Assembly (NCBI GenBank): GCA_963753055.1
Contig: CAVWAP010000003.1
Coordinates: 124,001 to 188,000 of the forward strand
Direction: 5' to 3'
Source: JAUWGC01 sp963753055
GTDB lineage: Bacteria > Bacteroidota > Bacteroidia > Bacteroidales > B18-G4
Length of the DNA stretch: 64,000 nt
Positions within the stretch are counted from its first letter, which is position 1, and the number at the start of each line of letters is the position of its first letter. A program made the translations under genes and the position numbers. Below, piece by piece: positions 53,029 to 62,772 of the stretch. The notes beneath the pieces were generated by a model that did no database searches, had not been told where the DNA came from, and saw nothing but the letters and a program-made list of their open reading frames with translations.

Positions 53029-53049
53029 TGTTCATTGTTCAGTGTTCAC
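53029..53049. repeat. Heptamer array overlapping a stop codon
   Basis: TGTTCAT, TGTTCAG, TGTTCAC; the last unit runs into the stop of the TPR gene at 53049. Confidence 0.75.
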
Positions 53050-54185
53050 TATTTTAGTTGTTCATTTATTACCTTCAGCTTATCCAACATATTTAACCTG
53101 GTATAGATCTCCTTCAGTGATCTGAGTGTATTCATGTCTTCAGGGTTGACCTCATTAGATTTTTCCAAATATGGTAGGGATTTTTCAAGTAATGTATTCG
53201 CTTCTTGCTTCATCTTATCATATTCTTCTGTAGCTTCCAAGGGCAGATCATTAGCTTCCTTTTGTATCTCAGCTGCCTTGTTAACATATAGCGCGCCGAG
53301 GTTATAGTTAGCATCAAAATAATCAGGATTTAGTTTGATCGCCTCCATATAAGCTTTTTCTGCTTTCTCAAATTCTCCCATCTGGTCGTAGTTGGTACCG
53401 ACAGCAAAGAAGATACTTGGATTGGTAGCATCCTGTTGAATTGCCAATTCCAGAAGCTTAAGTGCATTTTCTGAATCACCGCTGCTCAAATAGAAATTTG
53501 TTTCAGCAATCAGGAGATCAAAGTTTGTTGGATACTTTTCTCTTCCCTGCTGTATGATAAGTAGTGCAGTCGCAGTATCCTCCTGGATTTTATATATTTC
53601 TGATAATGAATTATATATTTGCGGTTTATTAAAGCCCATCTCAATAAGCTGATTATAATAACCGATAGACATTTCATACTCCTGTCCTATCTGGGCTGCT
53701 ATTGCAGCATTATAAAGCGCCGTTGTGTCATTGATACTAACTTCCCGGTTAATCTCGTAGGCCTTGGCAAATGATTTAGCTGCACCTGTAAAGTTTTCAG
53801 CATTATAATAAATTACACCCTGATCATAAAACTTAGCGGCAATTACACGCATATTATTTTCTATATCTGCTGTGAATTCGCCACGGTCATCCAATTCCCG
53901 GCATTTTACATAAGACTTATGCGCAACTTCAAGGGCATTGGGATCCAATGCTTTGTACTCTGGTACATCGCTTATCGCAATCTGCAAATAAATATTTCCA
54001 TGATAAAACCATGTCTTGGCGTCCCCCATTGTCTTTTCATTGGTAATGGTCGGATCAATATACTCCTTGGCCTTGTCAAGTTTACCATTTCTTAAATAAT
54101 TATAGGCACTTGTCCTCTTGGAGGTTTGCGCAAAGATCACTGAACCTGTTACAAGCAAGATGATCAGAAAAATAAATTTTTTCAT
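53049..54185 (-). CDS. Secreted tetratricopeptide-repeat protein
   Basis: 378 residues with a signal peptide (ends near IFAQ-T). The mature protein consists of TPR motifs, for example DPNALEVAHKSYVKCRELD, AKSFAKAYEINREVS and EFEKAEKAYMEAIKLNPDYFDANYNLGALYV. TPRs mediate protein-protein contacts, so a periplasmic or outer-membrane-associated scaffold is likely. No enzyme motif. Downstream of gyrA on the same strand with an 86-bp gap; no functional link is evident. Confidence 0.85.
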   Translation of the reverse strand: MKKFIFLIILLVTGSVIFAQTSKRTSAYNYLRNGKLDKAKEYIDPTITNEKTMGDAKTWFYHGNIYLQIAISDVPEYKALDPNALEVAHKSYVKCRELDDRGEFTADIENNMRVIAAKFYDQGVIYYNAENFTGAAKSFAKAYEINREVSINDTTALYNAAIAAQIGQEYEMSIGYYNQLIEMGFNKPQIYNSLSEIYKIQEDTATALLIIQQGREKYPTNFDLLIAETNFYLSSGDSENALKLLELAIQQDATNPSIFFAVGTNYDQMGEFEKAEKAYMEAIKLNPDYFDANYNLGALYVNKAAEIQKEANDLPLEATEEYDKMKQEANTLLEKSLPYLEKSNEVNPEDMNTLRSLKEIYTRLNMLDKLKVINEQLK

Positions 54186-54271
54186 AATTATATGTTTTTA
54201 ATTTCGGTAATTCTGATGGCAAAATTATAAATTCCAATTACTTTTACTTCAATTTCTTTGCCAAAGTTTAA

Positions 54272-56806
54272 TTATGCTTCTGGTTTGTCTTTATTATCTT
54301 GATTATCAACACTCTTATCTTCACTTATATCAACTGACTCCTCCCCTTCTTCTGCTTCCTTGATCATCTCAACCTTGGCTACCGCAGCAATTGCATCTTT
54401 CTCCCTCAGGTTGATCAACCTGACGCCCTGGGTGGCCCTGCCCATAACCCTCAGCGTATCGACACTTAACCTGATGAGAATGCCAGACTTATTAATGATC
54501 ATCAGGTCATTACCGTCATGCACCTCCTTGATGGCTATCAAGTCACCCGTCTTTTTAGTGATATTGATTGTTTTCACACCCTTTCCTCCCCTGTTGGTGA
54601 CACGGTAATCTTCAATTTTTGACCGCTTACCATATCCATTCTCTGATACAACAAGAATATCGTAATTGCCATTTGTAACGCAGATCATGCCTATAACCTC
54701 GTCCTTCGCATTTGCCAGGGTCATGCCCCTCACCCCTGCTGCGTTCCTGCCCATAGGCCTTACTTTCTCCTCATTAAACCTGATGGCTCTTCCCGATCTC
54801 AATGCCATTAAGATCTCATGATGTCCACTAGTCAGCTTAGCTTCCAGTAATTGATCACCTTCATTGATATTGATGGCATTGATTCCATTTTGCCGTGGTC
54901 TTGAGAATGCCTCCAGGGTTGTTTTCTTGATAGTACCATTTGTGGTACACAGGATTATATAGTTGTTATTTATATAATCCTCATCTTTCAGGTCCTTCAC
55001 ATTAATGAAGGCCCTCACCTTATCACTAGGTTCAATGTTAATAAGGTTCTGTATAGCCCTTCCTTTGGAGGTCTTAGTCCCTTCAGGGATCTCAAACACC
55101 CTCATCCAGAAGCACTTACCTTTTTCCGTAAAGTAAAGTAAATAATTATGGTTTGTGGCAACAAACAGGTATTTCACAAAATCTTCATCCCTGGTTTCAC
55201 TTCCCTTAGCACCTTTACCTCCCCTGTGCTGTATCCTGTATTCAGAAAGAGGTGTACGTTTGATATATCCAAGGTGCGAAATTGTAACGACTACCTCTTC
55301 ATCAGGGATAGTATCTTCGATCTTGAAATCATCAGCAACATAAACAATCTCTGTTTTGCTTTCGTCTCCGTACTTTTCCTTGATCTCCAGCATCTCTTCT
55401 TTCAGCATAGCCATCCTCATCTGCTCATTGTCAAGAATTTCTTTGTAATGAGCAATAGTCTTTTGCAACTCTGCATGCTCCTCTCTGATCTTATCCCTTT
55501 CGAGGCCTGTAAGTCTCTGCAGTCGCATGTCAAGAATAGCCTTGGCCTGGAGATCAGAGAGATCGAAGTTCTTCATCAGCCCTTCTTTGGCCTCATCAGG
55601 TGTTTTGGATGCACGGATCAGGGCGATCACTTCATCAAGGTTATCTAAAGCAATCAGTAAACCTTCTAATATATGGGCTCTCTTCTCGGCTTCATCAAGC
55701 TGGTATTTGGTCTTCCGGATAAGAACCTCATGACGATGCTCCACATAATGCACGATCAGGTCTTTCAGGTTCAGCATCCTGGGCCGTCCGTTGACCAGCG
55801 CAATGTTATTAACATTGAATGAAGTCTGCAAAGCTGTGTACTGATATAGCTTATTCAGAACCACATTTGTAATGGCATCCCTTTTAAGTTCATATACGAT
55901 CCGCAAACCTGTGCGATCAGATTCATCTCTGATATCAGAAATGCCTTCAATCTTTTTATCATTTACCAGGTCGGCAGTCTTCTTGATCATTTCTGCCTTA
56001 TTGACCTGGTATGGAATTGAGGTCACGATAATCCTTTCCCTTTCCCTTCCACTGTCAGCTTCTTCGATTTCCACCTCTCCCCTGATCACGATCCTGCCAC
56101 GTCCTGTTTCAAAAGCATCCTTGACCCCCTCATATCCATAGATCAATCCTCCTGTCGGGAAGTCGGGTGCCTTGATGAACTTCATTAGTTCAGGTATGGT
56201 AATCTCATTGTTATCAATGTATGCAACTATACCATCCACCACTTCCGACAGGTTATGAGGTGGCATATTGGTAGCCATACCAACAGCAATGCCTGATGCA
56301 CCATTAACCAGCAAGTCAGGTATCCTGGAAGGAAGAACCGTGGGTTCTTTCAGGGAATCATCAAAGTTCAGCTGAAAATCAACAGTATCTTTATCAATGT
56401 CTGCCAGCATCTCCTCGGCAATCTTCTGCAATCTTGCTTCGGTATAACGCATTGCTGCAGGCCCGTCACCATCAATTGATCCGTAGTTACCCTGTCCTTC
56501 GACAAGCGGGTACCTTAATGACCAGTCCTGGGCCATACGAACCATGGCATCATAAACAGAGGTATCGCCATGTGGGTGATACTTACCGAGCACCTCCCCT
56601 ACTATCCTGGCAGATTTTTTATATGGACGATTGGCATGTACGCCTAATTCATGCATTCCAAACAAAACTCTTCTATGTACAGGTTTCATCCCATCTCTCA
56701 CATCGGGCAACGCCCGGGACACAATAACCGACATTGAATAATCAATGTAGGCCGACTTCATCTGGCTTTCAATATTGACCTTTAATATCTTTTCCCCTTC
56801 CCGCAT
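54272..56806 (-). CDS. gyrA: DNA gyrase subunit A
   Basis: 844 residues. The breakage-reunion domain has the catalytic Tyr in AMRYTEARL (about 119) and the quinolone-region HPHGDTSVYDAMVRMAQ, with Thr at the usual Ser position. The C-terminal domain shows the GyrA-box-like IQHRGGKGAKG and six beta-pinwheel blades, ending in an acidic tail (EEGEESVDISEDK). It introduces negative supercoils with GyrB, which is not in this window. The Thr may influence quinolone sensitivity; this is inference. The neighbouring clpC is divergent. Confidence 0.97.
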   Translation of the reverse strand: MREGEKILKVNIESQMKSAYIDYSMSVIVSRALPDVRDGMKPVHRRVLFGMHELGVHANRPYKKSARIVGEVLGKYHPHGDTSVYDAMVRMAQDWSLRYPLVEGQGNYGSIDGDGPAAMRYTEARLQKIAEEMLADIDKDTVDFQLNFDDSLKEPTVLPSRIPDLLVNGASGIAVGMATNMPPHNLSEVVDGIVAYIDNNEITIPELMKFIKAPDFPTGGLIYGYEGVKDAFETGRGRIVIRGEVEIEEADSGRERERIIVTSIPYQVNKAEMIKKTADLVNDKKIEGISDIRDESDRTGLRIVYELKRDAITNVVLNKLYQYTALQTSFNVNNIALVNGRPRMLNLKDLIVHYVEHRHEVLIRKTKYQLDEAEKRAHILEGLLIALDNLDEVIALIRASKTPDEAKEGLMKNFDLSDLQAKAILDMRLQRLTGLERDKIREEHAELQKTIAHYKEILDNEQMRMAMLKEEMLEIKEKYGDESKTEIVYVADDFKIEDTIPDEEVVVTISHLGYIKRTPLSEYRIQHRGGKGAKGSETRDEDFVKYLFVATNHNYLLYFTEKGKCFWMRVFEIPEGTKTSKGRAIQNLINIEPSDKVRAFINVKDLKDEDYINNNYIILCTTNGTIKKTTLEAFSRPRQNGINAININEGDQLLEAKLTSGHHEILMALRSGRAIRFNEEKVRPMGRNAAGVRGMTLANAKDEVIGMICVTNGNYDILVVSENGYGKRSKIEDYRVTNRGGKGVKTINITKKTGDLIAIKEVHDGNDLMIINKSGILIRLSVDTLRVMGRATQGVRLINLREKDAIAAVAKVEMIKEAEEGEESVDISEDKSVDNQDNKDKPEA

Positions 56807-56978
56807 AATCCAATTCTTTTAATCAATTCATTTTTAGTATTTTGTAATAATAATTTAAGCACACGAAAATAATAAAAAAAAGCGTAAAAAGCCCCATTTT
56901 CTAAGGCTATATTACTAACACGGCTGTGTTGATAAATATTGCCCTGTCAAAAGGTGAAACACATTTTTGGAATTATTT

Positions 56979-57010
56979 TTGATGAGCTGTATGAAGATGT
57001 TGTAATTTTG
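56979..57010 (+). promoter_or_regulatory. Putative clpC promoter
   Basis: TTG (56979-56981), 21 bases, TAATTTTG (57003-57010), 95 bp before the clpC ATG. The rest of the gyrA-clpC spacer (56807-57104) shows nothing else I can name, and no clear minus-strand promoter for gyrA. Confidence 0.5.
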
Positions 57011-57104
57011 TCAAAACTGTCATTTAAAGATACATTTTCAAATTGAACCTATAGCAGTTGAAATTGTTAATATGACAGGTCTACATGAAAATCAAAGGAT
57101 AATT

Positions 57105-59675
57105 ATGGAAGCTAAATTTTCTCAGAGAGTAAAAGATGTACTGACATATAGCCGTGAAGAAGCCATGCGACTGGGTAATGATTATATCGGGCTTGAGCAT
57201 TTACTGCTTGGTATTTTGCGTGAAGGTGAGGGCATGGCCATTCAGATCTTGCATTATTTTGGCGTTGATCTTAAGGAATTGAGAAAGACCATTGAGGTAT
57301 CGATCGCCAATCCGGAAAAGGATCCCAAGAAACTTGAAAACATACCCCTGGTCAAACAGGCGGAGCGGGCTTTAAAAATCACATACCTGGAAGCCAAACT
57401 CTTCAACAGTGAACTGATTGGGACAGAACATCTGTTATTATCGATCCTGAAAGATGAAGAGAACCTGGTAACCAAGTCTTTCAAGAAATACGGTATTGAC
57501 TACGATACCATCAAGAGTGAATTGAAGACTATTGTATCCAACAAGGAACAGGAAGAAAAGATTGATCCGGTTGATGAATTGCCCGGGGATGCTGCAGATG
57601 ATGACCTGGAAGATGATGGTGGTAAAGGATTTGGAAGTAATATAAGAAAGGTCTCTGAATCTAAATCCAAGACGCCGGTACTGGATAATTTCGGAAGGGA
57701 CATCACGAAAGCAGCCGAAGAAGGCAGGCTTGACCCTATCGTTGGGAGGGTTAAGGAGCTTGAAAGGATCGCACAGATACTAAGTCGCAGGAAAAAAAAT
57801 AATCCCATTTTAATTGGTGAACCTGGTGTAGGCAAGTCTGCCATCGCTGAAGGACTTGCCCTGAGGATTGTCGACAGGAAAGTGTCGCGCGCATTATTCA
57901 ATAAGCGTTTGGTAACGCTGGACCTGGCATCACTGGTGGCAGGCACAAAATACCGAGGGCAGTTCGAGGAGCGCATGAAAGCTGTGCTGAATGAGTTGGA
58001 GAAGAATCCTGATATCATCCTTTTCATTGATGAGATACATACCATTGTCGGGGCTGGTAATGCGAGCGGCTCACTGGATGCCTCTAATATGTTCAAGCCT
58101 GCACTGGCACGTGGAGAGATACAATGTATAGGCGCGACGACCCTTGATGAGTACAGGCAATACATAGAAAAAGATGGAGCCCTTGAAAGAAGGTTTCAGA
58201 AAGTGCTTGTAGATCCTACAACACCGGAAGAAACAGTCGAGATTCTGAATAACATCAAGGAAAAATACGAAGACCATCACCTTGTCACCTATACTGATGA
58301 CGCCATTGGTGCTTGTGTTACCTTGACCAACCGCTATATCACTGATCGCTATTTGCCAGACAAGGCTATTGACGCTCTTGATGAGGCAGGCTCCAGGGTT
58401 CATATTACCAATATTCATGTACCTTCCGACATCATCAATATCGAGACACAGATAGAGGAGACCAAGAAGAACAAAACGCGCGCTATCAACAGCCAGAAGT
58501 TTGAGGAAGCTGCTGAATACCGTGACCTGGAGAGGAAACTGCAGTCAGACCTTGAAGTAGCAAAGAAAAAATGGGAGGAGGAAGCTAAGGTCCACAGGGA
58601 AAACGTCACTGAAGAGAACGTGGCAGAAGTGGTTGCCATGATGACCGGCATACCCGTGCAGAGGATCGCCAAGAATGAAGGTGAGCGGCTTATTCGCATG
58701 GAAGATGAGATAGAAGATTCAGTTATTGGCCAGAATGATGCAATAAAGAAAGTAGTCAAAGCTATATTAAGAAACAGGGCTGGCCTTAAAGATCCAAGGA
58801 AGCCGATAGGTACTTTCATTTTCCTTGGTCCTACTGGTGTTGGAAAAACGCATCTTGCCAAGATCCTGTCCAGGTACCTCTTCGATACTGAAGAAGCTCT
58901 TGTGCGAATTGACATGAGTGAATACATGGAAAAATTTGCTGTTTCACGCCTTATAGGGGCTCCTCCCGGATATATTGGCTACGAAGAAGGTGGGCAATTA
59001 ACTGAAAAAGTAAGGAGAAAGCCCTACTCTATCGTCCTGCTGGATGAAATTGAGAAAGCACACCCTGATGTCTTTCACTTGCTCCTGCAAGTGCTGGATG
59101 ATGGAGTGCTAACTGACAGCCTTGGCAGGAAGGTGGATTTCAAGAACACTATTGTCATCATGACATCTAACATCGGATCGAGGCAACTCAAAGATTTTGG
59201 TGAAGGTGTTGGATTCACCACCCAGGCCAAACGTGGTTCGAAGGCTGGTTATGCTAAAGGAGTTATAGAAAATGCATTAAAGAAAGCATTTGCTCCTGAG
59301 TTTCTAAACAGGATCGATGATGTTGTCATCTTTGATGCCCTTGAGAAAGAACATATCTATAAGATAATTGACATTGAATTACAGCAATTATACGACCGTA
59401 TCCATACCCTGGGATACAAAATTGAGATTACCAAAAAAGCGAAGGACTTTCTTGTTGATAAGGGTTGGGATGCTCAATTTGGTGCCAGGCCAATCAAACG
59501 GGCCATTCAAAAATATGTGGAGGATGCCCTTGCAGAAGAGATGATCAAATCCAAGGTTAGTGAGGGAGATCTGATCCATATAGATTATGAAGCTGGTGAT
59601 AAAGAAGAGGTAAAAATAACCATTAAGAAACCAAAGGCCAGCAAACCATCACCTAAGCCTGGTAAAAAGGCATAA
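57105..59675 (+). CDS. clpC: ATP-dependent Clp protease ATP-binding subunit ClpC
   Basis: 856 residues from the ATG at 57105 (MEAKFSQRVKDV); an ATG at 57072 is a less likely start. Clp N domain (about 1-140), AAA1 with Walker A GEPGVGKS (about 238) and Walker B LFIDEIH, a UVR-like middle motif in a coiled region (SQKFEEAAEYRDLERKL), and AAA2 with Walker A GPTGVGKT (about 575) complete the ClpC architecture. It unfolds substrates for ClpP and handles N-degron cargo supplied by ClpS. The C-terminal tail is Lys/Pro-rich (KPKASKPSPKPGKKA). ClpP is not encoded in this window. Confidence 0.96.
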   Translation: MEAKFSQRVKDVLTYSREEAMRLGNDYIGLEHLLLGILREGEGMAIQILHYFGVDLKELRKTIEVSIANPEKDPKKLENIPLVKQAERALKITYLEAKLFNSELIGTEHLLLSILKDEENLVTKSFKKYGIDYDTIKSELKTIVSNKEQEEKIDPVDELPGDAADDDLEDDGGKGFGSNIRKVSESKSKTPVLDNFGRDITKAAEEGRLDPIVGRVKELERIAQILSRRKKNNPILIGEPGVGKSAIAEGLALRIVDRKVSRALFNKRLVTLDLASLVAGTKYRGQFEERMKAVLNELEKNPDIILFIDEIHTIVGAGNASGSLDASNMFKPALARGEIQCIGATTLDEYRQYIEKDGALERRFQKVLVDPTTPEETVEILNNIKEKYEDHHLVTYTDDAIGACVTLTNRYITDRYLPDKAIDALDEAGSRVHITNIHVPSDIINIETQIEETKKNKTRAINSQKFEEAAEYRDLERKLQSDLEVAKKKWEEEAKVHRENVTEENVAEVVAMMTGIPVQRIAKNEGERLIRMEDEIEDSVIGQNDAIKKVVKAILRNRAGLKDPRKPIGTFIFLGPTGVGKTHLAKILSRYLFDTEEALVRIDMSEYMEKFAVSRLIGAPPGYIGYEEGGQLTEKVRRKPYSIVLLDEIEKAHPDVFHLLLQVLDDGVLTDSLGRKVDFKNTIVIMTSNIGSRQLKDFGEGVGFTTQAKRGSKAGYAKGVIENALKKAFAPEFLNRIDDVVIFDALEKEHIYKIIDIELQQLYDRIHTLGYKIEITKKAKDFLVDKGWDAQFGARPIKRAIQKYVEDALAEEMIKSKVSEGDLIHIDYEAGDKEEVKITIKKPKASKPSPKPGKKA

Positions 59676-59733
59676 AAAACTGTTGCTTTATATTTTATGT
59701 ATCTTTGCACCTCCAAATTTTAAGCAGGAAATC

Positions 59734-61512
59734 ATGGAAAATCAATTTTTAAAAGGCGGCGAATTCCTTGTTCGTGATATTGACCATACAAAAGTTTTTG
59801 TTCCTGAAGAATTTAATGAAGAACAGAAGTTGATTGCAGAGACCTGTCAGGATTTTCTTGATACAGAGGTTCTCCCAAACCTTGATCGTATTGACAAACA
59901 GGAAGAGGGATTGATGAGAAGTCTGCTTGGAAAAGCAGGAGAACTTGGTCTCTTAGGTATTTCATTGCCTGAGGAATATGAAGGATTTGGACAAACTTTC
60001 ACAACCGCGATGCTGGCCAATGAAAAAATTGGTGCAGGTTATTCTTTCTCTGTGGCCTATTCGGCCCATATCGGTATTGGAACATGCCCGATAGCCTATT
60101 ATGGTAATGATGAGCAGAAGCAGCGTATTCTTCCCAAGCTTGCCACAGGAGAATGGACCGCAGCATATTGTCTAACTGAGCCCAATGCAGGCTCAGATGC
60201 CAATGCAGGCAAAACCAATGCTGTGTTATCAGAAGACGGAAAGCATTACATCCTGAACGGACAGAAAATGTGGATCACCAATGGTGGGTTCGCCGATGTC
60301 CTGACTGTATTTGCCAAAATTGATACTGACAGGGTTTTAAGTGCTTTTATTGTTGAGGCCAATTCAGAAGGGATCAGCACCAACCCTGAAGAAAAGAAAA
60401 TGGGTATCAAAGGATCATCCACCAGGTTGATATTTTTCGAAGATGTCAAGGTCCCGGTCGAAAACCTTATTGGAAAACGAGGGGAAGGATACAGGATAGC
60501 CCTTAATATCCTTCATATGGGAAGAATTAAACTTGGAGGGATCGTGCTTGGGTCTGAAAAACTTGCCATCAGTCAATCCGTGCAGTATTCCAATGAAAGG
60601 AAGCAATTTGGTGTCCCAATTTCTAGTTTTGGGGCTATTAAATATAAACTCTCCGAACAGGTCATACGCACATTTTCTAACGAATCAGCTGTTTACAGAA
60701 CCTGCAAGAATATTGATGCCCAGAAGAAAGTTAACCTCGAAAGTGGCATGAATGACGGACAGGCTGAGATCAGCAGTATTGCTACTTACGCCATTGAAGC
60801 TGCCATGCTTAAAGTCTATGGCTCAGAAGTGCTCGACTACGTTGTTGATGAAGCAGTTCAGATCTTTGGCGGAATGGGATTTGCTTCTGAATCTGTCGTC
60901 GAACGTGGCTACAGGGATTCAAGGATCAACAGGATATTTGAGGGTACAAACGAAATTAACAGGCTTCTGATCACTGACACTACACTCAAGAAAGCACTTA
61001 AGAAAGAGGTGCCTGCGCTTGAGAAAGCAGAAGAGATACTTGCCAACCTTGAGTCACACTCTAAAGTAACGGCTCCAACGGAGTATTTCGATGAAAAGTT
61101 ATTCAATATCAGCCAGTTCAAAAAAGCAGTACTGATGATCATTGGAAAGGCATATAAGGTCCTTAAGAATGAGTTGGTAAAGGAACAGGAGATCATGATG
61201 AATATTTCAGATATGATCATGCAGCTTTTTGCAGCTGAATCCACCCTGCTCCGTGTCAAGCGACTGAATGATTTAAAAGGCGTAGATCAGATCGATATTT
61301 ACAAAGACATTTTAAATGTCCACCTCTATGATGCAGCATGCAAAATCCGCAAGGAAGGCATGGATGCTATCAATTCATTTGTAGAAAATGATGAATGGCA
61401 TTCACTCATGGAGGCATTGATGGACTTCACAACCGTGAGTCCTGTCAACATTAAAGTTGCTCGTCGACGCATTGCCGATAAGCTTATTGAAGACAATAAG
61501 TATAATTTCTAG
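59734..61512 (+). CDS. Acyl-CoA dehydrogenase, long form
   Basis: 592 residues from the ATG at 59734 (MENQFLKGGEFL); the frame is open upstream to 59683. FAD-dependent removal of hydrogen from acyl-CoA in beta-oxidation. The FAD/substrate segments YCLTEPNAGSDA and MWITNGGFAD, the catalytic-Glu region YEGTNEINR (here FEGTNEINR) and the GGMGF motif are present. A C-terminal extension of about 190 residues gives it the VLCAD-like length. A -7-like TATCTTTG (59700-59707) lies upstream but with only a 14-base gap to a TTG. Convergent with another acyl-CoA dehydrogenase gene. Confidence 0.9.
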   Translation: MENQFLKGGEFLVRDIDHTKVFVPEEFNEEQKLIAETCQDFLDTEVLPNLDRIDKQEEGLMRSLLGKAGELGLLGISLPEEYEGFGQTFTTAMLANEKIGAGYSFSVAYSAHIGIGTCPIAYYGNDEQKQRILPKLATGEWTAAYCLTEPNAGSDANAGKTNAVLSEDGKHYILNGQKMWITNGGFADVLTVFAKIDTDRVLSAFIVEANSEGISTNPEEKKMGIKGSSTRLIFFEDVKVPVENLIGKRGEGYRIALNILHMGRIKLGGIVLGSEKLAISQSVQYSNERKQFGVPISSFGAIKYKLSEQVIRTFSNESAVYRTCKNIDAQKKVNLESGMNDGQAEISSIATYAIEAAMLKVYGSEVLDYVVDEAVQIFGGMGFASESVVERGYRDSRINRIFEGTNEINRLLITDTTLKKALKKEVPALEKAEEILANLESHSKVTAPTEYFDEKLFNISQFKKAVLMIIGKAYKVLKNELVKEQEIMMNISDMIMQLFAAESTLLRVKRLNDLKGVDQIDIYKDILNVHLYDAACKIRKEGMDAINSFVENDEWHSLMEALMDFTTVSPVNIKVARRRIADKLIEDNKYNF

Positions 61513-61546
61513 ACTCAAGACTCAAGATTCAAGATTCAAGACTCAA
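61512..61546. repeat. Heptamer tandem array, unit GACTCAA
   Basis: GACTCAA, GACTCAA, GATTCAA, GATTCAA, GACTCAA between two convergent genes, starting at the stop codon of the acyl-CoA dehydrogenase at 59734. Confidence 0.9.
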
Positions 61547-61558
61547 GGCCAGGTTCAA

Positions 61559-62701
61559 TTATTTCAGGAGGTGTTTTGAAGTTACCAGCCTGTTCACCTG
61601 GTTAGTACCTTCATAGATTTGGGACAGCTTGGCATCTCTCATCATCTTTTCTACCGGATGCTCTTTGGAGTAACCTTCACCGCCCATCACCTGGACTGCA
61701 TTGGTGGTTACCTTCATGGCCATATCAGTTGCAAAATACTTTGCCATGGCAGACAGTTTAGACATGTCCTTTTGTTTAGCATCATATGCCCAGGCTGCAC
61801 GCCAGGAAAGCATTCTTGCAGCTTCAAGTTCTGTAGCCATATCAGCAAGCATGAAGGAAACACCCTGCAGTGCAGTAACCGGCTTGCCGAACTGAATCCT
61901 GTTCTTTGCCCAATCCCTGGAATAGTCAAGTGCAGCCTGTGCATTACCAACAGCAGCAAACGCCACACCTGTACGGGTCCTGTCAAATGTTTTCATAGCA
62001 ATTAGGAACCCTTCACCTTCGCGGCCAAGCAAGCAATCCTCAGAGAATTCGACATTCTCAAACTTGATTTCATTTTGAACGGATGCCCTTTGTCCCATCT
62101 TATCCATTTTAGGAAGAATATGGATTCCTGGAAGATTCGCTTTAATAATAAAAGCTGAAAGGCTCCTGGATCCCCTTTCAGGATCGGTAAGGGCGAAAAC
62201 AGTAATATATTCTGCTACCTCGGCATTAGTTATAAATCGCTTATGTCCATTCAGAACATACTTGTCACCTTTTTTGATAGCGGTAGACTTGATATTCTGG
62301 ACATCTGATCCAGCGTCAGGCTCTGTCAATCCATAAGCTGCAACGGCTTTCTTCTCTATCATCTCTCCGTAAATCCTTTTCTTTTGTTTTTCATTTGCTG
62401 CAAGGAATGTAGGAGTTAAAGCGAGTGTGCTGGCATCAATACTAATACCTATGCCTGTGCAGCCGTAGCCCAGCTCTTCCGAGGCCAGACCTGTATCAAA
62501 AATGCTATGTCCATTACCACCCAGCTCGACTGGGATACTGGCGTTTATTATTTTTTCATCATAGGCTGCCTTAACAACATCCCAGGGGAATTCGGATGAT
62601 GCATCGTATTTCATCCTGTTAGGTACAATCCACCTGTTTGAAAAATCACGGTACTTTTCAACAATTTCTTGTTGGTGCTTGTCTAATGAGAATTCTGCCA
62701 T
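61559..62701 (-). CDS. Acyl-CoA dehydrogenase, short/medium-chain type
   Basis: 380 residues, normal length for the short/medium-chain family. Segments AAYGLTEPDAGSDV, HKRFITNAEVAEY and the C-terminal QVMGGEGYSKEHPVEKMMRDAKLSQIYEGTNQVNR with the catalytic Glu in YEGTNQ are present. It would desaturate a short or branched acyl-CoA in the cytoplasm. Together with the long form (59734) this gives two acyl-CoA dehydrogenases next to each other but convergent, so they are separately transcribed. FabI lies just upstream on the same strand, 71 bp away. Confidence 0.92.
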   Translation of the reverse strand: MAEFSLDKHQQEIVEKYRDFSNRWIVPNRMKYDASSEFPWDVVKAAYDEKIINASIPVELGGNGHSIFDTGLASEELGYGCTGIGISIDASTLALTPTFLAANEKQKKRIYGEMIEKKAVAAYGLTEPDAGSDVQNIKSTAIKKGDKYVLNGHKRFITNAEVAEYITVFALTDPERGSRSLSAFIIKANLPGIHILPKMDKMGQRASVQNEIKFENVEFSEDCLLGREGEGFLIAMKTFDRTRTGVAFAAVGNAQAALDYSRDWAKNRIQFGKPVTALQGVSFMLADMATELEAARMLSWRAAWAYDAKQKDMSKLSAMAKYFATDMAMKVTTNAVQVMGGEGYSKEHPVEKMMRDAKLSQIYEGTNQVNRLVTSKHLLK

Positions 62702-62772
62702 AATCAGGTTAGTTAATATTTAAAGGAATGAGTGGGGAACAAATATAAATAAAATCTATAAGCCAGCAACCA

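Noticed and set aside
57500..58165. 221-residue minus-strand frame rich in Ser and Leu
   Set aside because: Antisense to clpC, low-complexity, no family motif.
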